From positions 119,404 to 183,403 of the forward strand of contig CADBCS010000004.1 in the NCBI GenBank assembly GCA_902793195.1: DNA of 64,000 bases, written 5' to 3'. This document shows, in pieces, positions 9,753-19,760 of this stretch; within the stretch, counting starts at the first letter, position 1, and every line of letters begins with the position of its first letter. The notes below the pieces were generated by a model. It did no database searches, had not been told where the DNA came from, and worked only from the letters and a program-made list of their open reading frames with translations. The position numbers and the translations under genes were made by a program. The DNA comes from an uncultured Coriobacteriaceae bacterium (GTDB taxonomy: Bacteria; Actinomycetota; Coriobacteriia; Coriobacteriales; Atopobiaceae).

Positions 9753-9856
9753 AACCGCCCCCTTCCGCATAACCGAGCAGATGAACCACTGCAACCCAAT
9801 CGCTTCCATAGCTCATACCCATATAATGACAGACAAGTCAACGGAACGGACATCCC

Positions 9857-12082
9857 ATGGGAAACCAGAACAATCGACATCAACCCGACCTCGAGCTCTT
9901 TGCCCGCTGTGCAAGCGGTTTCGAGCAGACGCTTGCAACAGAACTCCGCGGTCTGGGCGCCAAGCGCGTTAGACCCTTGCAAGGGGGTGTCGCGTTCTTT
10001 GGTCCGACCGTCACAGCGTATCGAGCGTGCCTGTGGAGCAGGGTTGCCACGCGTATCCAGCTCGTGGTGACACGCGTGCCGGCCACGGATGCAAACGCTC
10101 TCTATGCGGGAGTGACCAACGTTGCCTGGGAAGACCACGTCGCTCCCAAGGCAAGCATTGCCGTCGACGCACACGGAGAGAATCCCGCGTTCCGCAACAG
10201 CAGGTTTACGGCGCTCAAGGTAAAGGACGCCATCTGCGATCGGCTTCGCGACACACGCGGAAGCAGACCCAACGTGGATGCGACCAATCCCGACCTCGAG
10301 GTAGACGTGGCCCTACATCAAAAGAAGGCTACGCTCTACCTCAACCTCTCCGGTCCCTCACTGCACCGGCGCGGATACCGCGAGGACGGAGTGCAGACCG
10401 AGGCGCCTCTTAAAGAGACGCTCGCCGCCGGAATGCTGCTTGCTACCGACTGGCTGGCTATTGCACGCGCCGGAGGCCTGCTCGTAGACCCCATGTGCGG
10501 ATCGGGCACACTCGCCATAGAGGCGGCCCTCATCGCCGCAAACCGAGCACCTGGCCTTCTTCGCAGGAAGTGGGGCTTCTTTGGGTGGGCACGACACGAC
10601 CAAGACCTGTGGAATGACCTTGTGGAGAAGGCCACAGAACAGCAGGCGCCACCAAAGGCGGGCGCTGTGGTTCTGGCAGGTGACGTGGATGCACGCGCGC
10701 TGGACATTGCCCGCAAGAACCTCGCCCGGGCACAGGTCGACGACTTGGTACGCCTCTACCGTGGTGACGTTTCCACACTGCATCGTCAACTCCAGCGATG
10801 GCATGCCGACCCAGACGCCAAGGGACTGCTCGTGGCCAATCCTCCCTACGGGCAGCGGTTGCTCGCCCAGGAGGACCTGCCGCGCACGTACGCCTCACTT
10901 GCCACTGGCATCGAGGCCCTTCCCACGGGATGGCACGTGGCGCTCATCACGCCCGACGCGGGCGTCGATACCGCATTGGGACGCATTCCCTTTGAGGTCA
11001 TCCCCTGCTTCAACGGACCCATACCCGCGTGGATACGCCGATATGACCCTGGCGATAAGCCCCGCACGTGCACGGTCACGTCGCTGGGCGGAAGGACTCG
11101 CACCGTCCCCATTGCCGAAGCCAACAGCTCCCAGTTCGCCGCTCGCCTGCGCAAGGTGGCTAGGGAGCGCAACCGGTGGGCACGACGCGAGCGGGTGTCC
11201 TGCTATCGCCTTTACGACGCCGACCTGCCGGACTATGCATTTTCCATCGACCTGTTCTGCGATGCAAGCCAGCCCGACGAACATCGCTACGTACGCATGG
11301 CCGAGCACAGGCGGCCCAACTCGGTGGATGACCAAAGCGCCGTCAGGCGTCTCTCCGACGCCGCCGCGCTCGTCTCGGCCGTTCTGGACCTCCCTCGCGA
11401 ACGCCTGCTCGCAATCCCCTGGAACACGTCCCCGTCGGATCACTGGTGGATACGAGCCTCGGAGGAGCCGTACTCCTTCGAGATAGACCTCACGAAGCCC
11501 ACCGCACGACTCTCTCTCGCCCAGAGGCCCTTGCGCGCCCTCGTTGGCACCATGGCTCGCAACAAGCGCGTGGCCTGCCTGTTTGGGTCTGGCGTCTCGA
11601 CGCTGGTGCATGCCGCTGGCAGTGGCGCACGGGAGACGGTGTTCGTCGATGCCTCCCAAACCGTAATCGACCATGCCCGCAGCACCATGCGTGAGAACGG
11701 CCTCGCGCATACGCGCCATCGCTTCGTCTGTCAGGACATACCCACCTGGATTGCCAACGAGGCCCAGACTCGGCATACCTACGACCTCATCCTCTGCATC
11801 ACCCCCCTATGGCTTCCCAAGCGAGATGCGGGCGGCCGGGAATGGGACCTGCGACGCGAACTTGCATCCTTCATACATGACGCCGCACGCCTCCTGACCA
11901 ACGACGGAACGTTGGTCCTCTCCTGTCCCGACCCCTCCTTCGAGCCCGACGTCCATGCACCCGAGTGGGCCAAGCTCGTTGTGGAGAACAGAAGTGCAGA
12001 CCTCATCCCACATGACTTCGAGCGGTCGCGCGAGGTTCCAACCACCCTGTTCGTCCGCAGGCACCGCAAAGGCACGCATTGA
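9857..12082 (+). CDS. rlmL: RlmKL-like bifunctional 23S rRNA methyltransferase
   Basis: 741 residues with the RlmKL layout. An N-terminal ferredoxin-like/THUMP region (to about 165) is followed by an UPF0020 N2-guanine methyltransferase domain with DPMCGSGT (211-218) and the catalytic NPPYG motif. A second C-terminal Rossmann methyltransferase domain (about 450-735) follows. In E. coli this protein makes m2G2445 and m7G2069. Here the second SAM-binding loop reads LFGSGVSTL, not the usual LFSYTGGFS type, so activity of the C-terminal half is less certain. The start ATG has only a weak GGA site. It ends 46 bases before the dehydrogenase gene. Confidence 0.88.
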   Translation: MGNQNNRHQPDLELFARCASGFEQTLATELRGLGAKRVRPLQGGVAFFGPTVTAYRACLWSRVATRIQLVVTRVPATDANALYAGVTNVAWEDHVAPKASIAVDAHGENPAFRNSRFTALKVKDAICDRLRDTRGSRPNVDATNPDLEVDVALHQKKATLYLNLSGPSLHRRGYREDGVQTEAPLKETLAAGMLLATDWLAIARAGGLLVDPMCGSGTLAIEAALIAANRAPGLLRRKWGFFGWARHDQDLWNDLVEKATEQQAPPKAGAVVLAGDVDARALDIARKNLARAQVDDLVRLYRGDVSTLHRQLQRWHADPDAKGLLVANPPYGQRLLAQEDLPRTYASLATGIEALPTGWHVALITPDAGVDTALGRIPFEVIPCFNGPIPAWIRRYDPGDKPRTCTVTSLGGRTRTVPIAEANSSQFAARLRKVARERNRWARRERVSCYRLYDADLPDYAFSIDLFCDASQPDEHRYVRMAEHRRPNSVDDQSAVRRLSDAAALVSAVLDLPRERLLAIPWNTSPSDHWWIRASEEPYSFEIDLTKPTARLSLAQRPLRALVGTMARNKRVACLFGSGVSTLVHAAGSGARETVFVDASQTVIDHARSTMRENGLAHTRHRFVCQDIPTWIANEAQTRHTYDLILCITPLWLPKRDAGGREWDLRRELASFIHDAARLLTNDGTLVLSCPDPSFEPDVHAPEWAKLVVENRSADLIPHDFERSREVPTTLFVRRHRKGTH

Positions 12083-12128
12083 TCCGTCTGCATCCCACCA
12101 TTTGTCGCCAGTCGATTGGAGTCCAGCC

Positions 12129-13100
12129 ATGAACACACCGCTACGCGTGTTGATAACCGTGCCATTTGGAGCGCACCACATGCAACGTCTGCAAGAGGCA
12201 GCAGGGCCTCACGCAGAGATTCGGCAGACCAACGCCTCTGCGGCAAGCGAGCAGATGCGCTCGTTGCTCCAACATGCCGACGTCGTGATTGGCGAGCCCG
12301 CACCAGAGTTGCTTGCCGAAGGCACGCCCGTCCGATGGGTGCAGATGACATGGGCCGGCACCGACCTCTACACCCGGGGAAACGTTCCCTTTCCGTCCGG
12401 CGTCCTCCTCACCAACGTGGCCGGAACGGCATACGGACACATCATCTCCCAGTTCGTGCTGGGCCAAGCCCTGTCCATCGCACAGAACTTCCCCACCTAC
12501 GTCCGTCTGCAGGAACGACACGTTTGGAAGGGAGCGGGACCGGTCATGTCATTCGAGGGGGCGCAGGTCCTCATCTTTGGTGCCGGCGACCTTGGAACGT
12601 GCACGGCAAAGCGATTCAGCGGCTTTGACGCTCACTGCGTTGGCGTGTGCCGAGACACCAAAACTCCGCGCCCATACTTCCAAGAGCTCTTGACGCTCGA
12701 CGAGGCCGAGATGCGCCTGCAGACGGCAGACGTCGTAATCAACTGCCTGCCCAATGTGGACGAGACCGTGCGTTGGCTCGACGAGCGTCGCCTGCGGCTT
12801 ATCAAGGAGGGTGCCGTACTGGTAAACGTGGGTAGAGGCAACTTCATCGATTGCATGGCACTTGCCCGCGTGCTTGCGGACGGACACCTACGCGGCGCGG
12901 CGCTCGACGTAACGGAACCCGAGCCCCTACCAACCGACCATCCCCTGTGGGACGAACCCCGCTGCGTGATAACCCCACACCAGGCCGGAGGCGCGTTCGG
13001 CAAGAGCGCAGGTACCGAGGAGCGCATCTGTCGGGTGTGCTGCGAGAACCTCAGGCGATTCGTGGCAAACGAGCCGCTCACCCATCTCGTGCTGCCATAG
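12129..13100 (+). CDS. D-isomer-specific 2-hydroxyacid dehydrogenase family protein
   Basis: 323-residue NAD-dependent dehydrogenase of the formate/glycerate dehydrogenase fold. Visible features: NAD-binding loop FGAGDLGT near residue 145, the catalytic Arg in NVGRGNFID, Glu in VTEPEPLP and His in TPHQAGG. It reduces 2-keto acids to D-2-hydroxy acids or the reverse; the substrate is unknown. The ATG at 12129 with TTGGAG upstream is preferred over an earlier in-frame ATG that would overlap the methyltransferase gene. Probably co-transcribed with rlmL and convergent with the GTPase gene. Confidence 0.9.
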   Translation: MNTPLRVLITVPFGAHHMQRLQEAAGPHAEIRQTNASAASEQMRSLLQHADVVIGEPAPELLAEGTPVRWVQMTWAGTDLYTRGNVPFPSGVLLTNVAGTAYGHIISQFVLGQALSIAQNFPTYVRLQERHVWKGAGPVMSFEGAQVLIFGAGDLGTCTAKRFSGFDAHCVGVCRDTKTPRPYFQELLTLDEAEMRLQTADVVINCLPNVDETVRWLDERRLRLIKEGAVLVNVGRGNFIDCMALARVLADGHLRGAALDVTEPEPLPTDHPLWDEPRCVITPHQAGGAFGKSAGTEERICRVCCENLRRFVANEPLTHLVLP

Positions 13101-13148
13101 CGCGGACGACGGGAAGTCACGACCCTCGTTCTCCGTGCCTGGACCTCC

Positions 13149-15095
13149 TTATCGGTATCTCACGTGTGCGTGCTCCGGGACCTCGTTCCACTTTACGGTA
13201 TATCCCGCTCCGTGGCTGCAGAACACCGAGTCGGGTGTGTTGGCCAGATCCGCCTCCGGCTCGTAGGCTGCGGCCTCTATGACCTCGTTGGCGTTGTGAC
13301 ACGGCTCATATCCAGCAACCTCCAAGTACAGCCTACCCTGACCACCCGAATACGCGCTCACCTGCAAAGAATAGTCGCGCATGGTCGCCACGGGCGCCTC
13401 TCCAACGATGCGTGCCTGGTCACCGGTGACCTCCGGTGCGCCAAAGCGGGCGTTCATGCGCTGCAGGTCCGCGAGCGCGCGTCCCACCCGATCGGCTGGC
13501 ACCTCCAACTCGTAGGAATACCACGGCTCGAGCAACACGCACTGACCCTTGGCGCGCGCCTGCATGAGTCCCTGGCGAATGGCCCGATACGTCGCCTGCC
13601 TGAAGTCACCACCCTCGGTGTGCTTGACATGCGCGCGGCCAGCCACCAGCGTCAGCCGCACGTCCGTGAGAGGCGCACCCACGAGTACGCCGCGATGCGT
13701 CCTCTCCATGGCGTTGGTGTGTATCAGCCGCTGCCAGTTTCGGTCGAAGTCATCCTCCGGGCAACAGGTGTCGAACTCCACTCCCGCACCGCGAGCCAAG
13801 GGTTCGAGGCGCAGGTGGACCTCGGCATAGTGCCGCAATGGTTCGAAGTGTCCAATCCCCACAACAGCCTGTGCGATAGTCTCCTGATACAGGATCGACC
13901 CCGGCCCAAACGTCACCTCACACCCGTACCGCTCCAGGAGAAGGCGCTGAACCACCTCCTGCTGCACTGCCCCCATAAGGCGCACGCGCACCTCCTGTAG
14001 CTCTTCGCTCCACGTAACGCCCAGCAGGGGGTCCTCGTCGGCGAGCTCGAGCACGGCGCTATAGAGGGTGTGCGCATCGCATCCCTGTGGAATCACCTGA
14101 TAGTCCAACACCGGTGACGTCAACGGTGGCGGAGCGTCGGCGGCTGCGCCTAAGCCATCGCCAGGCATTACCTCCAACAAACCCGTGACCGCACACACCC
14201 AGCCAGCCGGCACCTCCCGAACGACGTCGTACTTCTGGCCACGGTACACACGCAGCTGGTCCACCTTTTGTTCCCATGTACGTCCCGACGCGGAGATGCC
14301 CTTTAGCACGCTCTTCGCACGCAGCGTCCCGCCCGTCACACGCAGCCATGCGACGCGATTGCCACGCGCCTCTCGGCTCACGCGGTACACGCGAGCAGAG
14401 AACTCCTGCGGCCAGTCGATCGTAGGCGCAGTCCACACGAGTAGGTCGAGCAACTCCGTGACCCCATCCATACGCAACGCCGATCCAAACAGAACGGGAA
14501 AGGCCTTGCGCTCATGTGTGAGGTCGCGCGCACGATCGCTCGACATCGCTCCCTGCTCCAGGTACTCCTCCAACGCACCCTCGTCCGCCATTGCCAGCTG
14601 TTCCTGAACGTCTGGGTCATCCAAACGCTCGTGGTCGTAGCAACTCCCGTTGAGCCTAGTCCGCAGCTCTTCCATAATCGAGGCCCGATCGACACCGGAC
14701 AGGTCCATCTTGTTCACGAACACGCAAGTGGGCACCTCGTAGCGTTCGAGCATATGCCATAGGGTGCGCGTATGCCCCTGAACGCCGTCGTTGGCCCCAA
14801 CCACCAGCACTGCCATGTCGAGTACCTGCAGCGTGCGCTCCGCCTCGGCGCAGAAATCCACATGGCCGGGCGTGTCCACGAACATAAGACGCGTGTCATG
14901 GTATTCGGCAACCGCTTGCTTGGCAAAGACCGTTATGCCGCGATCTCGCTCGATGGGGTCAAAGTCCAAATGCGCGTTTCCGTGGTCTACTCGACCAGCC
15001 GTGCGGATGGTTCCCGTTCGGTATAACAGCGCCTCTGCCAGCGTTGTCTTTCCCGCATCCACATGGGCGAGCAGCCCAACCACGGTCTGCACCAT
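13149..15095 (-). CDS. TetM/EF-G-like translational GTPase
   Basis: 648 residues with the layout of ribosomal protection GTPases. G1 is AHVDAGKTT (about residues 9-17), DTPGH is the G3 motif and NKMD the G4 motif, followed by EF-G domains II, III, IV and V. Length matches TetM/TetO (about 640). TetM-type proteins free the ribosome from tetracycline, but many Gram-positive chromosomes carry distant homologues of unclear role. No transposon or leader peptide surrounds this one, so it may be a resident factor. ATG at 15095 follows AGAGGGGGG; an earlier in-frame start would overlap the hairpin upstream. Confidence 0.85.
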   Translation of the reverse strand: MVQTVVGLLAHVDAGKTTLAEALLYRTGTIRTAGRVDHGNAHLDFDPIERDRGITVFAKQAVAEYHDTRLMFVDTPGHVDFCAEAERTLQVLDMAVLVVGANDGVQGHTRTLWHMLERYEVPTCVFVNKMDLSGVDRASIMEELRTRLNGSCYDHERLDDPDVQEQLAMADEGALEEYLEQGAMSSDRARDLTHERKAFPVLFGSALRMDGVTELLDLLVWTAPTIDWPQEFSARVYRVSREARGNRVAWLRVTGGTLRAKSVLKGISASGRTWEQKVDQLRVYRGQKYDVVREVPAGWVCAVTGLLEVMPGDGLGAAADAPPPLTSPVLDYQVIPQGCDAHTLYSAVLELADEDPLLGVTWSEELQEVRVRLMGAVQQEVVQRLLLERYGCEVTFGPGSILYQETIAQAVVGIGHFEPLRHYAEVHLRLEPLARGAGVEFDTCCPEDDFDRNWQRLIHTNAMERTHRGVLVGAPLTDVRLTLVAGRAHVKHTEGGDFRQATYRAIRQGLMQARAKGQCVLLEPWYSYELEVPADRVGRALADLQRMNARFGAPEVTGDQARIVGEAPVATMRDYSLQVSAYSGGQGRLYLEVAGYEPCHNANEVIEAAAYEPEADLANTPDSVFCSHGAGYTVKWNEVPEHAHVRYR

Positions 15096-15117
15096 TTGCC
15101 GCCCCCCTCTGTCGCAT

Positions 15118-15149
15118 GTCTCGCTCGGGGAGCATTCCCCGAGCGAGAC
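15118..15149. terminator. 13-bp perfect GC-rich hairpin, probable terminator of the CAP/ChW gene
   Basis: Arms 15118-15130 and 15137-15149 pair perfectly around the loop AGCATT. It lies 37 bases beyond the stop of the minus-strand CAP/ChW gene and 22 bases upstream of the GTPase start. No T-run follows on either strand, so it would be a U-less (I-shaped) terminator if it works as one. Confidence 0.6.
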
Positions 15150-15186
15150 GCAGGTTCTGTTTGGGGGATTCTCCCCATGCGGGATC

Positions 15187-16830
15187 TTACTTCCCGCGCT
15201 TGACGTAGGCACGCCAGATGTTGCGCTTGATGCCCAGGTAGGTGTTGCCCGGAGCTGCGGCGCCCTTCTTCACCAGCAGGATCTGGATGCCCTCAAGACG
15301 ACGCCCGTAGCCCTCGCTACCGGAGCGCTGGCCGTTCTTGGCCCAGCCCATCCAGCCGAACTTCTGGCAGTGGACACGATAGTACACGTCGTACTGCTTT
15401 GCCATCTCGCCGTAGAGCTTGATCTCGATGGCCTCCAGGCGATAGCTCTTGCCGGAGGTACCTGCCATCGCGCCGTTTTTCTTCCAGCCCTGCCAGCCGA
15501 TTCTCTGAACGTGCGTGCGGTATTGGATGCCACCCGAGTACGGCAGGTTCGAGAGCTTTATGTTGATGCCCTCGAGACGGTAGGACTTTCCACTTGTTCC
15601 GCTCATGGCTCCGTTCGACACGTACTTCTGCCAACCTATGCGTTGGACGTGCGTGCGATAGCTGACATTGGGGGGTGTCGTCTTAAACGGCAACCTTAGC
15701 TTGACGCCACTGTACTTCGACGTGGCAAAGACGTCGGCCGTTCCCACTTCCGGCCCCGCGGTGACCACGCCCGCCTGGGTAACGCGTGCCACGCCTGTGT
15801 TGCTGCTGGACCATGTAAACCCAGCGGGAGACACCTGGAACTGTCTTCCAAAATCCGAGACATACACGCAAAAGCCAATCCTAAAGCTCTTGTCGCGCGA
15901 AAGCACATTGGGCGTCGTTACGGTGACGGGTGTGGTCGAATCCTTGTTGATAAAGTATAGATTATTAATCGCGGGACTTCCGTAGCTCACTGCCACGGTA
16001 AAGGACTGGCTCCTGCTACCCGAGCCGGCAAACGTGTTGGAAGACGAACTTTGATACGAGAACAATTGGACCCAGTACGTGATGCCGCCCACAACGCAGC
16101 AACCCACACCTATGGAGCCAAACGACGGTTCGAGGATGTTGGCCTTGTGACCAGAGCTGTTCATCCAGGCAGACATGACGGCCGATGCCGTCTGCTGTCC
16201 GGCGGCGATGTTCTCACCGGACGCCATATCGCTCACCGTAAAGCAGCTGCTTTCGTCGGGTCGGGTGTGGTCGAAGTACATGGCGATCTCGGCCGCACGC
16301 TGCATGGCAGCAGACTGCAGGCTCGCATTCATCCTGAGCGCACTCCTGCCCGCCGACGCACGCCTGCTGTTTACGATGTCCAAGACCGACTTGGCCTTGG
16401 CATAGTCCGCCGTGCACGAGAAGGACCAGTAGTCGACGGGGGACCCCGCCTGTGTCCTCATCTGGCTCTCGAGCGCATCGGTCATACGCGTGCCGTCGAT
16501 CGGCTGGGTGTTGTCGCCAGAGTCCTTCGATACGGCGCTCCCGTCGATGATTCCATCTGCGAGCAATGCCTCGTCACGATTCACGACGGAATCGCCTTGG
16601 GGCTCGGACTGGGTGACGAGCACTTCTTCGGGTGCGACGTCCTCCACGACCACATCGTCCTGGGAGCCATCCGCCTGCGTGTCCAACGCCTGGACGTCCT
16701 CCGCCTCGGGTTGCGCCACCTCAACCTCTGTGGCAAGGGCCTTGGATGGAACCATGCCAAGTACCATGGCAAATGCCAGCATCATCGCACCTACAAAGCG
16801 AACGTATCTTGTGATCTCCCTTGCCTTCAT
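15187..16830 (-). CDS. Secreted CAP (SCP-like) protein with three C-terminal ChW repeats
   Basis: 547 residues. Signal peptide (about 1-33, ending SKALA), an acidic linker (34-110), a CAP/SCP domain (about 135-270) with the family pattern around DHTRPDES, GENIAAG and SSGHKANI, a Big2-like beta domain (about 280-390), then three ChW repeats each showing the pattern HVQRIGWQ-x-GAMSGTSGKS-RLEGI. ChW repeats are thought to bind the cell surface or polysaccharide, so this is a wall-associated or secreted protein. ATG at 16830 follows GGGGAGG. It lies 100 bases downstream of the histidine kinase gene and ends in a basic tail (VKRGK) like the BspA-type ChW proteins here. Confidence 0.88.
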   Translation of the reverse strand: MKAREITRYVRFVGAMMLAFAMVLGMVPSKALATEVEVAQPEAEDVQALDTQADGSQDDVVVEDVAPEEVLVTQSEPQGDSVVNRDEALLADGIIDGSAVSKDSGDNTQPIDGTRMTDALESQMRTQAGSPVDYWSFSCTADYAKAKSVLDIVNSRRASAGRSALRMNASLQSAAMQRAAEIAMYFDHTRPDESSCFTVSDMASGENIAAGQQTASAVMSAWMNSSGHKANILEPSFGSIGVGCCVVGGITYWVQLFSYQSSSSNTFAGSGSRSQSFTVAVSYGSPAINNLYFINKDSTTPVTVTTPNVLSRDKSFRIGFCVYVSDFGRQFQVSPAGFTWSSSNTGVARVTQAGVVTAGPEVGTADVFATSKYSGVKLRLPFKTTPPNVSYRTHVQRIGWQKYVSNGAMSGTSGKSYRLEGINIKLSNLPYSGGIQYRTHVQRIGWQGWKKNGAMAGTSGKSYRLEAIEIKLYGEMAKQYDVYYRVHCQKFGWMGWAKNGQRSGSEGYGRRLEGIQILLVKKGAAAPGNTYLGIKRNIWRAYVKRGK

Positions 16831-16930
16831 CTCGTCCTCCCCACTCGACTTCCCTTTCGTTAAAGGTAACTCAAACGCACGTCTTCGGCACATCAAATCT
16901 TTTGAGTGGTCGGATTGTTTGGGCCAGCAA

Positions 16931-18088
16931 TCAGACAGAGAAGTCGATGGCCAGACACATGAGGCCGTCGCGCTGCCGTGCCGTGAGCTCCCATCCGTGC
17001 TGGGTCACGATCTCGTGCGCAAGGGCCAGGCCGATTCCCGTGCTTCCGCCCTCACCCACATGGAAGCGGTCAAACAGGTGCGCCATGTCCTCGGGACATG
17101 GCATGTCGCCGTCGTTCTCGACCATGAGCACCTGTCCGTCAAAGAGCACGCGCACCACCCGCTCGGCATGACGAAAGGCGTTGGAGAAGAGGTTTTCCAA
17201 CGCATGCTCCATAAGTTCCATGTCGGCGTCCACATGGCCAGCGCCAAGCTCAAGCTCCACGTCCAGACCGCGTGTCCGCACGATCCCCTCAAAGGGCATG
17301 AGACAGTCTTGCACCAGGTCCTCGACCTCGACGCGCTCGCGGTGAATCGGCACGGCACCCGCCTCGAGCCGAGACAGGCTCAGGATCTGCTCGACCAGGC
17401 AGCTCATGCGCTCGGACTCGCGCACGATTGCCCGCGATGCGCGAGCGGGCTCGACCACGCCGCCCTGCATGCCCTCGGCGTATCCACGAATGGCGGCCAG
17501 AGGGGTCTTGAGCTCGTGCGACATGTTCTCGTAGAAGCGCTTCTGGGCCTCCTCGGCCGCCTCCAGGCGTTTCCCCACAATCCAGCCGGCATACCCCACG
17601 GCAATGCCACCCACCACCGCAATGACCACGAACACCAGGCTCACCGTCCTCACAAGAGCCTGCTCGGGCGACACGTCGACGTAGGCGATCCACATGATGT
17701 CGTCCACGTAGTCCGAATCGTCGTCCTTGTCCAACTCGACGTAACACGGGGTATCGTTGAGGACTATGCGGCTCACGACGTTGGTCTGCGGGTGCTGGGA
17801 AGCCCATTGTGCCAGTGCGACCTCAAGGTCGTTGTACCATGCGCCCTCGTAGTCCACAGGCCTAAAGTGCTCGTCCACCATAATGTAGTTGGCATAGCGA
17901 GCGGTCTGCACGGTGCTGTCGCTGTCCTGGCTCATCGTCCTGCTCAAGGAGGCACGCGCGCCGGAATCTATCTGCCAGCTCTCGAAGAGGTTGAACACCA
18001 CAAGGGCGGCCATCATGGCGCACACCACGCCAATCGAGCCCACGAGCGCAAGCGTGTGTCGGGTGTCGAGCCTACTCCTGCTCCGCAT
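16931..18088 (-). CDS. Sensor histidine kinase
   Basis: 385-residue membrane kinase. Two membrane helices (about 13-37 and 180-203) flank an extracytoplasmic sensor domain, with no clear HAMP. The phospho-acceptor His lies in SHELKTPLAA, the N-box in ENLFSNAFRHA and the G-box in STGIGLALAHEI. The start overlaps the end of the response regulator gene by 17 bases and has GGAGG upstream, so the two are translationally coupled. The signal sensed is unknown. The CAP/ChW gene follows on the same strand and could be a target, but this is a guess from position only. Confidence 0.93.
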   Translation of the reverse strand: MRSRSRLDTRHTLALVGSIGVVCAMMAALVVFNLFESWQIDSGARASLSRTMSQDSDSTVQTARYANYIMVDEHFRPVDYEGAWYNDLEVALAQWASQHPQTNVVSRIVLNDTPCYVELDKDDDSDYVDDIMWIAYVDVSPEQALVRTVSLVFVVIAVVGGIAVGYAGWIVGKRLEAAEEAQKRFYENMSHELKTPLAAIRGYAEGMQGGVVEPARASRAIVRESERMSCLVEQILSLSRLEAGAVPIHRERVEVEDLVQDCLMPFEGIVRTRGLDVELELGAGHVDADMELMEHALENLFSNAFRHAERVVRVLFDGQVLMVENDGDMPCPEDMAHLFDRFHVGEGGSTGIGLALAHEIVTQHGWELTARQRDGLMCLAIDFSV

Positions 18089-18791
18089 CGGCCGCCTCCA
18101 AGCGATACCCATAGCCCCATACGGCCTTGATCGCCGTGGTGCTTCCGGCAGAGCGCAGCTTGCGCCTCACCCGACGCACGCACTCGTCGGTCACGCGCGT
18201 CTCCACCTCGGCATCGATGCCCCACACGTCACTGAGCAGCGCGTCGCGCGAGACGGCCTTGCCCTTTGCGGCAAGCAGGCAGCGCAACAGGGCGAACTCC
18301 GTCATGGTGAGGCTCAGCGGCTTGCCCGACACCTGTGCCTCGTGAGCCGCCTCGTCGAGCGTCACGTCGCCGATGGAAAGCACCTCGTGCTGCGCGGGTG
18401 CCTGCCGCCGCTCTGCCGCGCGGCTCATGTCCACGCGCCGCAGCAGGGCCTTTATGCGCATAACGAGCATCGCCGGCGAGAACGGCTTGGTAAGGTAGTC
18501 GTCACCGCCAATGGCCAGGCCGTGCAGATAGTCCATCTCGGAATCCTTGGCGGTAAGAATCACGATTGGCACGTTGGATACGGCCCGCAGGTTCTTGCAC
18601 ACCGTGAGTCCATCGGTGCCAGGCATCATGATGTCAAGCACGACCAGGTCGGGCTCTGCACGCGCAAACTCCTCGGCAAGGGCGTCTCCCGTTGGGAACA
18701 ACCGCACCTCGTAGCCGGCAGACTCCAAGAACGCACCGAACACCTCGAGCAGGGCCGGGTCGTCGTCGGCCAGATAGATGCGCTGCGCCAT
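18072..18791 (-). CDS. OmpR/PhoB-type response regulator
   Basis: 239 residues. Receiver domain (2-120) with acidic pocket ADDD, phospho-acceptor Asp in VVLDIMMPGTDG, conserved Thr in ILTAKDS and Lys in YLTKPFS. The C-terminal winged helix (about 140-232) has the ending VWGYGYRLE typical of OmpR/PhoB regulators. It binds DNA when phosphorylated by the kinase encoded in the overlapping downstream gene. ATG at 18791 follows AGGAG. Confidence 0.95.
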   Translation of the reverse strand: MAQRIYLADDDPALLEVFGAFLESAGYEVRLFPTGDALAEEFARAEPDLVVLDIMMPGTDGLTVCKNLRAVSNVPIVILTAKDSEMDYLHGLAIGGDDYLTKPFSPAMLVMRIKALLRRVDMSRAAERRQAPAQHEVLSIGDVTLDEAAHEAQVSGKPLSLTMTEFALLRCLLAAKGKAVSRDALLSDVWGIDAEVETRVTDECVRRVRRKLRSAGSTTAIKAVWGYGYRLEAADAEQE

Positions 18792-18891
18792 GGGGACTCC
18801 TCTCTCGTCACCTGGCTCCAGTATACCGCCCCCATCCAGATTTCCGTTGTCAACCAACCCCACGTGCCACCCTCATTGTGACCGCCTTCCC

Positions 18892-19704
18892 TCAGGAGGC
18901 CACCGTCGCGTTGGAGAGGAACTCCACGGCAAGGTCGATGGCGTGCGGCAGATAGTCTCCGCGAAGGCCATGGTCGGCGCCATCCATCACCTCGAGGCGC
19001 GCATGCGGAAAGGTCTCGCTTGCCCGCTCGGCATACGAGAGCGGTACGATGGCGTCGGAGTCGCCGTGCACGATGAGGACCTCTCGCCGGTAGGTGCGCA
19101 TGAGCCTGTAGGGGTCGGTTCGTCGCGCGGCCAGGTTGTATTCCCGCGACACGACACTGCGATCCGGCGCAAAGTCGAAGGCGGCGTAGGTCTTGGGCAC
19201 GTCCTCCTCCCGAGGGAACAGGGCGATTGCGTCGTCGTGCAGCACGAAGGCGGGGTACATGAGGCACAGGGCGCGCACGTCATCCGGCCTGGCCGCGGCG
19301 GCCATCGTCGCCACGAATCCACCCTGGCTGCACCCAAGCAGGCACACGTTCTTGTAATCCACGTAACGCAGCTTGCACAGCTCGTCGACGGACGCCAACA
19401 GGTCATCCCGCTCGGTCTGCACGGTCATGTCCAGAAGCGTGCCATCGGATCGTATGCCCCACCCACCTCCAAAGAAGTCGATGGACAGGGTTACGAAGCC
19501 CCTGTTCGCGAGGCCGATGGCATAGGGGTCGGCCTCCACGTGGTTGGCGGTAAAGCCATGGGCGCACACCACGGCCGGGAACTTCCTGCGACGCTCACGG
19601 GCGCCCTTGGGCACGCGCAGCACCCCATAGATCCGTATGCGCCTGGCAACGTCGCGCGGGTCGGTGCGCTCCACCCAAAAGTCTTGCTCGTCATAGGAGG
19701 TCAT
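18892..19704 (-). CDS. Alpha/beta hydrolase
   Basis: 270-residue serine hydrolase of the alpha/beta fold, like dienelactone hydrolase/acyl esterase families. Oxyanion motif CAHGFTANH, nucleophile Ser in GCSQGG, acid Asp in HGDSDAIVP and His in GADHGLRG are all present. No signal peptide, so cytosolic. The substrate is unknown; the opening residues, with a beta-strand region before the HGF motif, resemble acylaminoacyl-peptidase-like esterases. ATG at 19704 follows AAAGGAA. The frame stays open for another 343 codons upstream, but that part overlaps the membrane protein gene and is a shadow. Confidence 0.9.
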   Translation of the reverse strand: MTSYDEQDFWVERTDPRDVARRIRIYGVLRVPKGARERRRKFPAVVCAHGFTANHVEADPYAIGLANRGFVTLSIDFFGGGWGIRSDGTLLDMTVQTERDDLLASVDELCKLRYVDYKNVCLLGCSQGGFVATMAAAARPDDVRALCLMYPAFVLHDDAIALFPREEDVPKTYAAFDFAPDRSVVSREYNLAARRTDPYRLMRTYRREVLIVHGDSDAIVPLSYAERASETFPHARLEVMDGADHGLRGDYLPHAIDLAVEFLSNATVAS

Positions 19705-19760
19705 GGTCGGTTCCTTTCTCACGAACTGCCAGGGGGCCTGGCAGTGTTGACGAAGGTGCG

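Noticed and set aside
16490..18130. 546-residue plus-strand open frame
   Set aside because: Antisense to the histidine kinase gene and the CAP/ChW gene, with no family motif.
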